40,140 bases of DNA from CAYNWK01 sp964400875 (GCA_964400875.1 CAYNWK010000022.1:1-40140); one strand, 5' to 3'. Shown: positions 23,392 through 32,031, counted from the stretch's first letter. Numbers and translations are program-made. The notes: generated by a model from the sequence alone, not told the origin.

Positions 23392-23489
23392 GCGTTATGA
23401 TCAGCTGATGTTTACAGAAGTACGATAATGGTACAACCAAGCGATGAGAATCAGTAACACGAATAATTTAGAAAAAATCAGCGTGCATC

Positions 23490-23530
23490 CGTCCTTATTC
23501 GCGAAATTCGCGTTCCATTTTCGCATATTC
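23490..23530. repeat. degenerate TTCGCG repeat patch
   Basis: Within about 40 bp before the hydrolase start, ATTCGCG, AAATTCGCG, TTTTCGCA and TATTCGG follow one another. CGCGAA-A-TTCGCG forms a perfect inverted repeat with a one-base centre. The interval 23392-23489 is A/T-richer and holds no gene. The patch looks like a decayed dispersed repeat or an operator array; neither can be shown here. Confidence 0.4.
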
Positions 23531-23535
23531 GGACA

Positions 23536-25170
23536 ATGAGCTTGAAGCAAATTTTCCTCACAGGGCGAACCTGGTCGGCGCTGGCTGCCCTGATCCTGAG
23601 CGTCCTGGCCTGCAATTTTCCCCTGGTCAAAGCACAGCCGACCTCACCAGGCCTCCAACCCACAGCGCCCATACCCGCGGCGACCACGGCGCTGCCCTCG
23701 CAAACCCCCTCGGAAACTTCCATACCCAGCGCAACCCCGCCGCCGCTCACGCCAACGCCAAACTACCAGCCCCGCTTCGAGCCCGCGGAATGCGCTTTCC
23801 CGGTCCCGCCGGGCTACACGCCGGAATGTGGTTACCTGGTCGTCCCGGAAAACCGGGCGCGCCCCGAGGGCGCCCAGGTCCGGCTGCATGTGGCCATCTT
23901 CCCCAGCAGCTCTGCGAACCCGCTGGAGTCCCCGGTGGTGCACCTGGCTGGCGGGCCGGGCTCCTCCTCCCTGGGGGTCGCCGGCTACCTGTTCCAACAG
24001 GGCATGGACGCCGTGCTCGACCAGCAGGACCTGATCCTGTACGACCAGCGCGGCACCGGCTACTCCCAACCGCGCCTGGACTGCCCCGAGCGGGAAGCGC
24101 TCACCCCGGCCCTCCTGGACGGCAGCCTGTCCAGGGAGGAAGCCAACCAGGCCATCGTGGACGCCTTCCGGCGCTGCCACGATCGGTTAGCGAGCGAGGG
24201 CATCGACCTGGAGGCCTACACCAGCGCGGCCAGCGCCGCCGACCTGGACGACCTGCGCCGGTCCCTGGGTTACCCGCAGCTGGATCTATACGCCGTTTCT
24301 TACGGCACACGCCTGGCCCTGACCATGATGCGCGATCACCCCGAGGCGGTGCGCAGCGCGGTGCTCGACTCGACCTACCCCCTAGAAGTAAACCTGTACA
24401 CCGCGCTGGCGCCCAACGCGGAGCGGGCCTTCAACGCGCTCTTCGAGGCCTGCTCCAACGACGCCAGCTGCAGCCAAAACTACCCCAACCTCGAGGACGA
24501 CTTCTACGCGCTGGCTGACCAGCTGAACGCCAGACCGGTCACGGTGCTCTTCACCGCCGGCGGCGCCGAGCAGGAGGCCCGGCTGGACGGCGGACTGCTG
24601 GTGGACGTGCTCTTCGTCGGGCTCGACAACCCGGCGGTAGCAGCGACGATGCCCCAGATGATCGAGTCCATCCGCCAGGGAGATTATGCGATCCTGCGGG
24701 AGCGCCTGGGGCTGTACTTCGACAACTCGACCGCCCTGGGGATGCAGACCTCCGTGCAGTGCGCCGAGGAGATCCCCTTCAGCCCACCGGCGGAGGCCTT
24801 CACCGCGGCCCAGGGCGCCCATCCACAGATCGCCGACTTCTTCCCGGAGAGCGTGCAGCCCCTGTTCACCGCCTGCCAGTCCTGGCACCCGGCGCCCCCG
24901 GACCCGGTTGAGAATATGCCGGTCACCAGCGAAATCCCCACCCTGGTACTGGCGGGCGAGCTCGATCCGATCACCCCGCCGGCGTGGGGCCAGGAGGTCG
25001 CCGGGGAGCTCTCCCATGCGTTTTTCTACCGCTTCCCCGGGAACGGCCATTGGGTGACGCGCTCGTCGGCTTGCGCCCGCGCGATGGCCCTGGCCTTCTG
25101 GGCGGACCCGACCTCCGCCCCACCGGACGATTGTCTTTCTTCCGAAACCGGGCTGAAATTCACTCCCTGA
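23536..25170 (+). CDS. secreted lipoprotein alpha/beta hydrolase (tripeptidyl-aminopeptidase-like)
   Basis: 544 residues. A signal peptide ends in a lipobox LSVLAC (Cys26), followed by a Pro/Thr-rich linker to about 78. The hydrolase core has HLAGGPGSSS (136-145, oxyanion loop), nucleophile Ser255 in YAVSYGT (first Gly of GxSxG replaced by Ala), Asp477 (GELDPITPP) and His505 (GNGHWV), a complete triad. Four or more cysteines may form disulfides. The TAP-type C-terminal segment holds the Asp and His. It probably trims peptides or esters at the outer face of the membrane. Specificity is unknown. No clear ribosome-binding site is visible. Confidence 0.88.
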   Translation: MSLKQIFLTGRTWSALAALILSVLACNFPLVKAQPTSPGLQPTAPIPAATTALPSQTPSETSIPSATPPPLTPTPNYQPRFEPAECAFPVPPGYTPECGYLVVPENRARPEGAQVRLHVAIFPSSSANPLESPVVHLAGGPGSSSLGVAGYLFQQGMDAVLDQQDLILYDQRGTGYSQPRLDCPEREALTPALLDGSLSREEANQAIVDAFRRCHDRLASEGIDLEAYTSAASAADLDDLRRSLGYPQLDLYAVSYGTRLALTMMRDHPEAVRSAVLDSTYPLEVNLYTALAPNAERAFNALFEACSNDASCSQNYPNLEDDFYALADQLNARPVTVLFTAGGAEQEARLDGGLLVDVLFVGLDNPAVAATMPQMIESIRQGDYAILRERLGLYFDNSTALGMQTSVQCAEEIPFSPPAEAFTAAQGAHPQIADFFPESVQPLFTACQSWHPAPPDPVENMPVTSEIPTLVLAGELDPITPPAWGQEVAGELSHAFFYRFPGNGHWVTRSSACARAMALAFWADPTSAPPDDCLSSETGLKFTP

Positions 25171-25294
25171 CCCCTATCCCCTCTCCCCCGATTTGGTGGG
25201 TTCCGGGGCTTCTAGCGGAAAGGCCATCGTTTGAATTACGCCCTGCCCCCGCACGCAACCTGCCACGGCGACTCCGGGCTGCTGACGGGCTGCG

Positions 25295-25303
25295 TGATAT
25301 AAT
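25295..25303 (+). promoter_or_regulatory. extended -10 promoter of argS
   Basis: TGATATAAT (25295-25303) is a perfect extended -10 element (TG-n-TATAAT). No matching -35 box is visible, as is usual for this class. The ATG is 33 nt downstream. Confidence 0.65.
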
Positions 25304-25335
25304 CCCAGCGCAAATCAAAACCCAGGTGGAACCCA

Positions 25336-27099
25336 ATGTTCGAGCTCGAACAACAGGCGATCGAAGCCCAAATCCGCGCCTACTGCGACGATAACGGCCT
25401 GCCCGCGCCCGAAGCGCTCCACTGGAGCGCCATCCCTTTCGCCGGGGAATGGGGCATGGCGACCTCCTTCTTCCAATTGGCCGCCCAGGAAGCCCGCGCC
25501 GGGGCAAAGGTCAATGTGCCGCAGCGCGCCCAGGAGCTGGCCGCGGCCGTCGCCGAGCACATCGGAACACCGCCCGGCTTCAGCCACGTCGAAGCGGTGC
25601 GCGGCTACCTCAACCTGTATTTCTCGACCCCTGAATACGCCCGCCGGGTGGTGGACACGATCCACAAACAAGGCGCGGACTTCGGCTGCGGGCCCGACAA
25701 GGGCGAGCAGGTCATGGTCGAGTTCTCCCAGCCCAACACCCACAAAGCTTTCCACGTCGGCCACCTGCGCTCGGCCATCCTGGGCGACGCGCTCTGCCGC
25801 ATCCTGGAGTGCGCCGGCTACCAGGTCGTGCGCGCCAATTACTACGGCGACATCGGCCTGCACGTGATCAAGTGGCTGTGGAATTACATGCAGCGCCACA
25901 TGGGCGAGGAACCTCCGGAAGACACGACCCGCTGGATGGGCGACCTGTACGCCGAAGCCAACCGCCGGCTGGATGAGAACCCCGAACTGGAAGCGGAAGT
26001 GCGCGCGGTATACGCACGCTGGGACCAGGACGACCCGGAAGTGGTCGATCTGTGGAAAGAGACCCGCCAGTGGTCGCTGGACGGGTTCGAAGATATTTAC
26101 GAAACCCTGGACATCCGCTTCGACCGGGAGTATTCCAACAGCGAGGCCGAAAAACCCGGCAAGCAGGTGGTCGAACAGCTGATCGCCCAGGGCATCGCCG
26201 AGGACGAGCGCCCCGACGGGCCGGTGATCGTGCGCATCGACGAACTGCTCGGACTGGAGGCGGAAAAATACCGCGTCCTGGTCATCCTGCGCTCGGACAA
26301 CACCGCCCTGTACGCGACCGAGGACCTAGCGCTGGCGATCCAAAAGTTCGAAGAGTACGACCTGGCGCGCTCGCTCTACGTGGTGGACGTACGGCAGTCC
26401 CTGCACTTCCAGCAGGTCTTCAAGACGCTGGAGATCGCCGGGCACCCCTGGGCCGATCGCTGCCAGCACATCCCCTACGAGCTGGTCAACCTGCCCGGCA
26501 ACGTGGTGATGGCCTCCCGGGAGGGCACCGTTGTGCTGCTGGAGGACCTGATCCGCGAAGCCATCGATCGGGCGCGGCAGGTGGTGCAGGAAAAGAACCC
26601 GGCGCTGGACGAAGCCACCCAGGCGGCGGTGGCGAAAGCCGTCGGGCTGGGCTCGCTGCGCTACCCGATGCTGGCGCGCGACAACACCCGGCTGGTCACC
26701 TTCGATTGGGAGAGCGCCCTGGACTTCAACGGCCAGGCCGCGCCGTACATCCAATACGCTCACGTACGCGCCAACAGCATCTTGCGCAAAATGGGCGGCC
26801 CGCTGCCGGATACGGTCACGCCGGGCTACGAGTTGAACGCCAAGGAGGTGGCGCTGATCGAGCTGCTCGCCCGATTACCCGGGGAGGTGCAGCGCGCCGC
26901 AGCCGAATACAAGCCGCTCCACCTGACCAACCTGGCCTTCGAGCTGGCCCGCGCCTTCAGCGATTTCTACAATGCCTGCCCGGTGCTGCAATCCGAGCCC
27001 GAAGTGCGCGACTTCCGCCTGCGCCTGGTCGCTGCCAGCCGCCAGGCCCTGGCCAACGCGCTCAATTTGCTGGGCATCACCCCCCCAGAGGTGATGTGA
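25336..27099 (+). CDS. argS: arginyl-tRNA synthetase
   Basis: 587 residues. The N-terminal Add-1-type tRNA-D-loop domain covers 1-115. Class Ia signature FSQPNTHKAFHVGHLRSAILGD has HVGH at 140-143. The KMSKS position reads VMASREG, the divergent loop usual in many ArgRS enzymes. The DALR anticodon-binding domain is at the C-terminus (FDWESALDFNGQAAPYIQYAHVRANSILRK and following helices). It charges tRNA-Arg with arginine using ATP. AGGTGG lies 6 nt before ATG 25336. Essential housekeeping gene, intact. Confidence 0.97.
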   Translation: MFELEQQAIEAQIRAYCDDNGLPAPEALHWSAIPFAGEWGMATSFFQLAAQEARAGAKVNVPQRAQELAAAVAEHIGTPPGFSHVEAVRGYLNLYFSTPEYARRVVDTIHKQGADFGCGPDKGEQVMVEFSQPNTHKAFHVGHLRSAILGDALCRILECAGYQVVRANYYGDIGLHVIKWLWNYMQRHMGEEPPEDTTRWMGDLYAEANRRLDENPELEAEVRAVYARWDQDDPEVVDLWKETRQWSLDGFEDIYETLDIRFDREYSNSEAEKPGKQVVEQLIAQGIAEDERPDGPVIVRIDELLGLEAEKYRVLVILRSDNTALYATEDLALAIQKFEEYDLARSLYVVDVRQSLHFQQVFKTLEIAGHPWADRCQHIPYELVNLPGNVVMASREGTVVLLEDLIREAIDRARQVVQEKNPALDEATQAAVAKAVGLGSLRYPMLARDNTRLVTFDWESALDFNGQAAPYIQYAHVRANSILRKMGGPLPDTVTPGYELNAKEVALIELLARLPGEVQRAAAEYKPLHLTNLAFELARAFSDFYNACPVLQSEPEVRDFRLRLVAASRQALANALNLLGITPPEVM

Positions 27100-27126
27100 A
27101 GCGCGAAGGTGAAACACAATCCCGGC

Positions 27127-27150
27127 TGCTGCGTTTATATAAACGCAGCA
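27127..27150. repeat. 24-bp perfect palindrome after argS
   Basis: TGCTGCGTTTAT (27127-27138) is followed immediately by its reverse complement ATAAACGCAGCA (27139-27150). As RNA it would fold into an 8-9 bp hairpin with an A/U loop. No T-run follows, so it is a possible operator or a weak argS terminator. Confidence 0.7.
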
Positions 27151-27163
27151 ATTGGGAAAATGG

Positions 27164-27198
27164 GGGTGTCTAGGCAGACGAAGCCTGCCCAAACACCC
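27164..27198. repeat. dispersed palindrome copy B
   Basis: GGGTGT (27164-27169) through GGCAG pairs with CTGCC and ACACCC (27193-27198) with three mismatches. It shares the arm GCCCAAACACC with the hairpin at 22909-22945. It lies between argS and the next gene and may help end the argS transcript. Confidence 0.6.
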
Positions 27199-27228
27199 TA
27201 GATAAATCACTGAAAGGAGCATCCATTC

Positions 27229-28542
27229 ATGCCAATCCGCACGTTGATCATGGGCGCCGCGGGGCGCGACTTTCACAACTTCAACGTCTTCTTCCGGGAT
27301 AACCCCGACTACGAAGTCGTCGCCTTCACCGCCACACAGATCCCCAACATCGAGGGCCGCCAGTATCCCGCCGAACTCGCCGGCTCCCGGTACCCGCAAG
27401 GCGTACCCATCTATCCCGAGAGCGACCTGGTCCAGCTGATCCGCGAAAAGGAGATCGACCAGGTCGTTTTCGCGTACAGCGACGTGCCGCACACCTACGT
27501 GATGCACAAAGCCTCAGCCGTGCTGGCCGCCGGCGCGGATTTCCGCCTGATGGGGACCAAGACCACGCAGCTCAAGTCGAACAAGCCGGTGGTCGCGGTG
27601 TGCGCCGTGCGCACCGGGTCGGGGAAAAGCCAGACCACCCGGCGCGTCTCCTTGATCTTGCGGGAGATGGGCTTTAAAGTCGCCGCCATCCGCCACCCGA
27701 TGCCCTACGGGGACCTGGCGAAACAGGCCGTACAGCGTTTCGCCGATTACGCCGACCTGGATGAGCAAGACTGCACCATTGAGGAGCGCGAGGAATACGA
27801 GCCGCACCTGGACAACGGCGTGATCGTGTACGCCGGCGTCGATTACGAACGCATCTTACGACAGGCCGAAGAAGAAGTTGACATCGTGCTGTGGGACGGT
27901 GGTAACAACGACCTGCCTTTTTACGTCCCCGACCTGCACATCGTGGTCGCCGACCCGCACCGCCCTGGGCACGAAATGAACTATCACCCCGGCGAGGCCA
28001 ACGCGCGCGCCGCCGACGTCTTCGTGATCAACAAGGTGGACACCGCCTCGGCGGAAAACGTCATCACCGTGCGCGAGAACTTGCGAGGTCTGAACCCGGA
28101 CGCCACCGTGATCGAAGCTGCCTCCCCGCTCTGCGTGGCCGACCCCGCGGCGCTCCGCGGCAAGCGCGTGCTGGTGGTCGAGGACGGCCCGACCCTGACC
28201 CACGGCGAGATGGCCTACGGCGCCGCCTGGATCGCCGCCCGGCGCTTCGGCGCGGCCGAGATCGTTGACCCGCGCCCGTACGCGGTCGGATCAATCCGCA
28301 GCACCTACCAGAAATACCCCACCACCGGGGACGTGCTGCCGGCGATGGGCTACGGCGACGAGATGATCGCCGAGCTCGAACATACCATCAAGAACGCCGA
28401 TGCGGACATGGTCCTGATCGGCACGCCCATCGACCTGACGCGCCTGTTCAAGATCGACAAGCCCAGCCAGCGGGTACGCTACGAGCTGCAGGAGATTGGG
28501 CAGCCTACCCTCACGGACGTGCTCAAGGCAAAGTTTGGCTAG
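27229..28542 (+). CDS. cyclic 2,3-diphosphoglycerate synthetase-like P-loop protein
   Basis: 437 residues, AAAGGAG upstream. The N-terminal Rossmann-like part is MPIRTLIMGAAGRDFHNFNVFF. The P-loop AVRTGSGKSQTTR is at 126-138, then ALRHPMPYG-like strands, WDGGNNDLPFYVPDLHIVVADPHRPGHE, and a guanine-type NKVD within VFVINKVDTAS. This order matches the COG2403/cpgS family, whose archaeal members make the osmolyte and thermoprotectant cyclic 2,3-bisphosphoglycerate from 2,3-BPG and ATP. Bacterial members are mostly uncharacterised, so the reaction is inferred from family only. It is downstream of argS with a palindrome-containing spacer between them. Confidence 0.82.
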   Translation: MPIRTLIMGAAGRDFHNFNVFFRDNPDYEVVAFTATQIPNIEGRQYPAELAGSRYPQGVPIYPESDLVQLIREKEIDQVVFAYSDVPHTYVMHKASAVLAAGADFRLMGTKTTQLKSNKPVVAVCAVRTGSGKSQTTRRVSLILREMGFKVAAIRHPMPYGDLAKQAVQRFADYADLDEQDCTIEEREEYEPHLDNGVIVYAGVDYERILRQAEEEVDIVLWDGGNNDLPFYVPDLHIVVADPHRPGHEMNYHPGEANARAADVFVINKVDTASAENVITVRENLRGLNPDATVIEAASPLCVADPAALRGKRVLVVEDGPTLTHGEMAYGAAWIAARRFGAAEIVDPRPYAVGSIRSTYQKYPTTGDVLPAMGYGDEMIAELEHTIKNADADMVLIGTPIDLTRLFKIDKPSQRVRYELQEIGQPTLTDVLKAKFG

Positions 28543-28553
28543 AGGCTTCAACA

Positions 28554-28669
28554 TCGCCCGGGCGCTTCGATCGCCTGCTCGACTGAAATCAGTTTTCCCG
28601 GGCGAAATGAACGAGTAACGAACGAGCGGCGCTGTGAGGCAGGGTTGAACAGCCCGCACGCGCCGCTCG
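28554..28669. other. two consecutive inverted repeats between cpgS-like and methyltransferase genes
   Basis: TCGCCCGGG (28554-28562) pairs with CCCGGGCGA (28597-28605), enclosing a small stem ACTG-AAAT-CAGT (28582-28593) followed by TTTT. Then CGAGCGGCG (28623-28631) pairs with CGCCGCTCG (28661-28669). The first could terminate the upstream transcript. The second lies only 18 nt before the methyltransferase ATG and would sit in its leader. Confidence 0.5.
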
Positions 28670-28687
28670 ACGCATCCATGTAACCCT

Positions 28688-29950
28688 ATGCCCTCCTTAA
28701 ACTGGGATTCGAAAACCCCTCCTAAACCTATTCCCGGTGATTTTAAGCTGGAAAGCCAGGTTTTCCCGCACGGCGACGGCTATCCGGACGCCGACACCCG
28801 GGACCGGTTGATCCTGGGGGATAACCTGGCGGTGATGTCGGCTTTGCTGCCGGAATACGAAGGCCGCGTCGACCTGATCTACGCCGACCCACCGTTCTTC
28901 ACCAACCGCCGCTATCGCGCCCGGGTTGGCCGCGGCGAGGACTCGCGCCGCCCGGAGGAATGGCAGCTCGCCGAGGGCTATCCTGACCACTGGGAGGATC
29001 TTGACGCCTATCTGGACATGCTCTACCCGCGGCTGCACCTGATGCACCGCCTGCTGTCCCCCAGCGGGATGTTCTATCTGCACCTGGACTGGCACGCCGA
29101 CCACTACGCCCGCCTGTTGCTGGACGAGATCTTCGGTCCCAACCGCCTGCTCAACGAGATCATCTGGGTTTACCACGGCCCCTCCCCCATACGCAGCGCC
29201 TTCAACCGCAAACACGACACCATCCTGGCCTACACGAAGAGCGACCGGTACACCTTCAACGTGGACGCGGTACGGGAACCGTACAATCCCAACACGGTTA
29301 GGACGTTTAAATCCTCCCGCAAGGCCGGCTTCGGCAAGACGCCCAATTTGAAGCGCGGCAAGGTCCCGGAGGACTGGTGGTACTTTCCGGTAGTCGCCCG
29401 ACTGCACAACGAGCGCACCGGTTACCCGACTCAGAAGCCCGAGGCGCTGCTGGAGCGCATCATCCTGGCTTCTTCGCACCCCGGCGATCTGGTGGCCGAC
29501 TTCTTCTGCGGCTCGGGCACCACGGCGACGATCGCCGCCCGGCACGGCCGCCGGTTCATCGCCAACGACGGCGTCTGGCGAGCGGTATATACCACCCGCT
29601 CGCGCCTGGCAGCCGAAGGCGCGGCGCCCTTTGCGCTGCTGCGCGAGGCGCGCGCCGCCTGGCCCTTGAAACCGATCGGGGAAGAGGCGAAGGATGCCCC
29701 GCTTGAATTAACCGAAGAAGGGATTTTACGCTTGATCCCGGACGAGCTGCCCGAGCTGGAGTACTGGGAGGCCGACCCTCATTGGGACGGCGCGGTCTTC
29801 CGCAGCGCGGCCCAGGCCGTGCGCCCGCTGCGCAAGGGGGACCTGCCCGGTGAGCTCACTCTGCCGGAGCGGGCCAGGGGTGAGCCGGTCTGCGTACGCC
29901 TGGTGGACGTCAAGGGGAGACAGTACCAGGTAGTATTCGATCACAGGTAA
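28688..29950 (+). CDS. orphan beta-class DNA methyltransferase
   Basis: 420 residues. The catalytic motif IV IYADPPF (DPPF 67-70) comes first, a central target-recognition region follows, then GYPTQKPEALLERII and the SAM-binding DFFCGSGTT (271-279). That order defines the beta class (Mod-like, N6-adenine or N4-cytosine). About 130 C-terminal residues extend beyond the catalytic core with no recognised fold. No Res/helicase or endonuclease gene is adjacent, so it is a solitary methylase or a remnant of a modification system. No Shine-Dalgarno sequence is evident, and the hairpin just upstream may matter for expression. Recognition site unknown. Confidence 0.85.
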   Translation: MPSLNWDSKTPPKPIPGDFKLESQVFPHGDGYPDADTRDRLILGDNLAVMSALLPEYEGRVDLIYADPPFFTNRRYRARVGRGEDSRRPEEWQLAEGYPDHWEDLDAYLDMLYPRLHLMHRLLSPSGMFYLHLDWHADHYARLLLDEIFGPNRLLNEIIWVYHGPSPIRSAFNRKHDTILAYTKSDRYTFNVDAVREPYNPNTVRTFKSSRKAGFGKTPNLKRGKVPEDWWYFPVVARLHNERTGYPTQKPEALLERIILASSHPGDLVADFFCGSGTTATIAARHGRRFIANDGVWRAVYTTRSRLAAEGAAPFALLREARAAWPLKPIGEEAKDAPLELTEEGILRLIPDELPELEYWEADPHWDGAVFRSAAQAVRPLRKGDLPGELTLPERARGEPVCVRLVDVKGRQYQVVFDHR

Positions 29951-29952
29951 AT

Positions 29953-29974
29953 AAAAAAAAACAGCAGGTCGCTG
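29953..29974 (-). terminator. terminator of the response regulator gene
   Basis: On the minus strand CAGC-GACCT-GCTG (29974-29962) is followed by nine T's (29961-29953). The stem is only 4 bp, but the U-tract is long and the position after the regulator gene fits. Confidence 0.6.
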
Positions 29975-30023
29975 GCGTTTCCATGGATCAATCGGAAATT
30001 TGATGGGGTTTTCGGAGGTATTT

Positions 30024-30683
30024 TCAGACGTCCAGACGGTAGCCGACCCCGCGGATGGTCATCAGGTACTGGGGGTTGCGCGGGTCCTCCTCGATGGCCC
30101 CCCTGAGCCAGCTGATGTGCACATCCAAAGTGCGGGTATCGCCGGTGTATTCGGTGTTCCACACGTCCCGGAAGAGCGCCTCGCGCTCCAAGACGTCGCC
30201 GGGACGTTTCATCAAAGCTTTGAGCAGAAGGGCAAGCCGCGGGGTGAGTTTCGATTCCCGGTCCTCACAGCGCACCCAGTTGCGTTCCACATCCAAATGG
30301 ATCGGCCCGGCGTGCAGCATGTTCGCCTCATCGCCCGGCAGCATCGGCACGATACGGTTGACCAGCTTGCGCAGCGTGAAGGGCAGCTCCAGGACGATGT
30401 CGGCGACGACCTCATCCACCTCCACCGGGTAGTCCGGGCTGGCGATCAGCAGCACCGGCAGGTTGTCCGCTTCATTGCGCAAAGACTGGCAGATGCGTTT
30501 CCCGCTGGTGCGCATAGAGGCTGCGTTAACGACCACGACATCCGGGTCGACTTCAGCCATGCACGCTAAAGCCGCTTTTCCCGTGGAGACAGGTTCGATT
30601 GTGTAGCCTTTTTTGCGTAACCCGGGTATAAAAGACGGGCTGTCAGCCCGCTTGCCTTCGATCCAGAGTAATTTCGCCTTCAT
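30024..30683 (-). CDS. atypical OmpR-family response regulator
   Basis: 219 residues. The C-terminal winged helix (about 125-219) is clearly OmpR/PhoB type: SKLTPRLALLLKALMKRPGDVLERE, TRTLDVHISWLRGAIEEDP and TIRGVGYRLDV. The N-terminal receiver keeps the fold but not the chemistry: the acidic pair of strand 1 is Glu9-Gly10, the phospho-acceptor is Asn53 (DVVVVNAAS), and the strand-5 Lys is absent (LELPFTLRK). It therefore probably works without phosphorylation, as described for atypical receivers. No sensor kinase is adjacent. A divergent minus-strand promoter lies at 30779-30808. Confidence 0.88.
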   Translation of the reverse strand: MKAKLLWIEGKRADSPSFIPGLRKKGYTIEPVSTGKAALACMAEVDPDVVVVNAASMRTSGKRICQSLRNEADNLPVLLIASPDYPVEVDEVVADIVLELPFTLRKLVNRIVPMLPGDEANMLHAGPIHLDVERNWVRCEDRESKLTPRLALLLKALMKRPGDVLEREALFRDVWNTEYTGDTRTLDVHISWLRGAIEEDPRNPQYLMTIRGVGYRLDV

Positions 30684-30778
30684 TTACCCACGCTGCTAAG
30701 CTCGGCTATTGAGAGGCCCTGAACTCCCCCCACGACCGGGATACATTTTCGCCGCAGTTGCCGGGATCAGGGAAAAAC

Positions 30779-30808
30779 ATTATAACCCAGAACCTTAAAT
30801 AATTGCAA
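30779..30808 (-). promoter_or_regulatory. promoter of the atypical response regulator
   Basis: On the minus strand TTGCAA (30808-30803), 18 bp, TATAAT (30784-30779). The -10 box is perfect. It implies a leader of about 90 nt. The interval 30684-30778 has no gene. Confidence 0.6.
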
Positions 30809-30837
30809 ATTTGCAGCGGTTTTCTAATCTGAGGATA
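30783..30837 (+). repeat. left copy of a 55-bp exact duplication flanking a gap
   Basis: Begins TAACCCAGAACCTT and ends CTGAGGATA. It is identical to 30938-30992 on the other side of the 100-N gap. Such a mirror at a gap usually means the two contig ends overlap and the gap is artificial. Confidence 0.95.
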
Positions 30838-30937
30838 NNNNNNNNNNNNNNNNNNNNNNNNNNNNNNNNNNNNNNNNNNNNNNNNNNNNNNNNNNNNNNN
30901 NNNNNNNNNNNNNNNNNNNNNNNNNNNNNNNNNNNNN
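30838..30937. other. assembly gap (100 N)
   Basis: Exactly 100 N between two identical 55-bp ends. It is probably a zero-length or negative gap. Confidence 1.
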
Positions 30938-30992
30938 TAACCCAGAACCTTAAATAATTGCAAATTTGCAGCGGTTTTCTAATCTGAGGATA
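30938..30992 (+). repeat. right copy of the 55-bp duplication
   Basis: Identical to 30783-30837. A possible plus-strand -10 box TAAAAT follows at 31000-31005, without a clear -35 box, as a candidate for the fba operon. Confidence 0.95.
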
Positions 30993-31077
30993 TGGGGTGT
31001 AAAATAGGTTTGACGCATGTCTTTTTAATGGCAGCCAAAACTCTCCGGCAATCGGCGGGGCCCACCCAGGAGCACCC

Positions 31078-32031
31078 ATGATCGTCACAACTGCAGAACT
31101 TTTCGAACTGGCTTACGGCAGCTACGCCGTGGGGGCCTTCAATATCAACAACGCCGAGCAAGCGGTGGGCCTCTTTCAGGGCGCGCTGCAGGCGCAGGCC
31201 CCCTTCATCGTGCAGATCTCGCGCGGGGCTCGCAAATACGCCGGGGTGAAGATGCTGGAAAACATCCTGCGCGCGGCTGAAGAGACCTACCCGCAGGCCA
31301 TCTTCGCCGTGCACCTCGATCACGGCGACGAGGCCAGCTGCTACGACTGCATCGAATCCGGCTTTTATTCCTCGGTGATGATCGACGCCTCTCACGAGCC
31401 TTTCGAGCAAAACGTCGCCATCACCCGCCGGGTCGCCGAGCGGGCGCACGCGGCAGGCATCAGCGTCGAAGCCGAGATCGGCATGCTGGGCGGCGTCGAG
31501 GAGGACATCGCCGTGGACGAGAAGCACGCCATGCTGACCGATCCCGACGAAGCTGCAGAATTCGTCCGCCAGTCGCAGTGCGACAGCCTGGCGGTGGCCA
31601 TCGGCACCAGCCACGGCGCCTATAAATTCTCGGGCCGGCAAAGCCTGCACTTCGAGCGGCTGAGCGAGATCCAATCCCGCCTGCCCGGCTTACCGCTGGT
31701 GATGCACGGCTCTTCCTCGGTGCCGCGGGAAGAAGTCCGGCGCATCAACGCGGCGGGCGGCGCGCTGGATCCTTCGGCCCGGGGCGTGGATGAAGACGAG
31801 TTCGCCACCGCGGTCCCCCTGGGGGTCACCAAGGTCAACATCGACACCGACGGCCGCCTGGTGTGGACGCGGGTACACCGGGAGTTCTTCCGCGATCACC
31901 CTGAGGCATTTGATTTCCGCAAGCCCGGCGAGGTCTTCATCCGGGAATACGCCGATTTCATCGCCCACAAATGCGAAAAACTGGGCTGCGCCGGGACGCT
32001 GGAAGCGGTACGCGCCGCTCTTGGGGGCTAA
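31078..32031 (+). CDS. fba: class II fructose-bisphosphate aldolase
   Basis: 317 residues with AGGAG 5 nt before ATG 31078. Zn-dependent aldolase motifs: HLDHG (79-83, Asp81 acid/base and His82 zinc ligand), EAEIGMLGG with Glu132, GTSHGAYKF (His179) and MHGSSS (His210). It cleaves or forms fructose 1,6-bisphosphate from DHAP and glyceraldehyde 3-phosphate. It may also act on sedoheptulose bisphosphate, as some class II enzymes do. It is the first gene of a three-gene operon; its stop TAA shares its last base with the next ATG (TAATG). Confidence 0.95.
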   Translation: MIVTTAELFELAYGSYAVGAFNINNAEQAVGLFQGALQAQAPFIVQISRGARKYAGVKMLENILRAAEETYPQAIFAVHLDHGDEASCYDCIESGFYSSVMIDASHEPFEQNVAITRRVAERAHAAGISVEAEIGMLGGVEEDIAVDEKHAMLTDPDEAAEFVRQSQCDSLAVAIGTSHGAYKFSGRQSLHFERLSEIQSRLPGLPLVMHGSSSVPREEVRRINAAGGALDPSARGVDEDEFATAVPLGVTKVNIDTDGRLVWTRVHREFFRDHPEAFDFRKPGEVFIREYADFIAHKCEKLGCAGTLEAVRAALGG

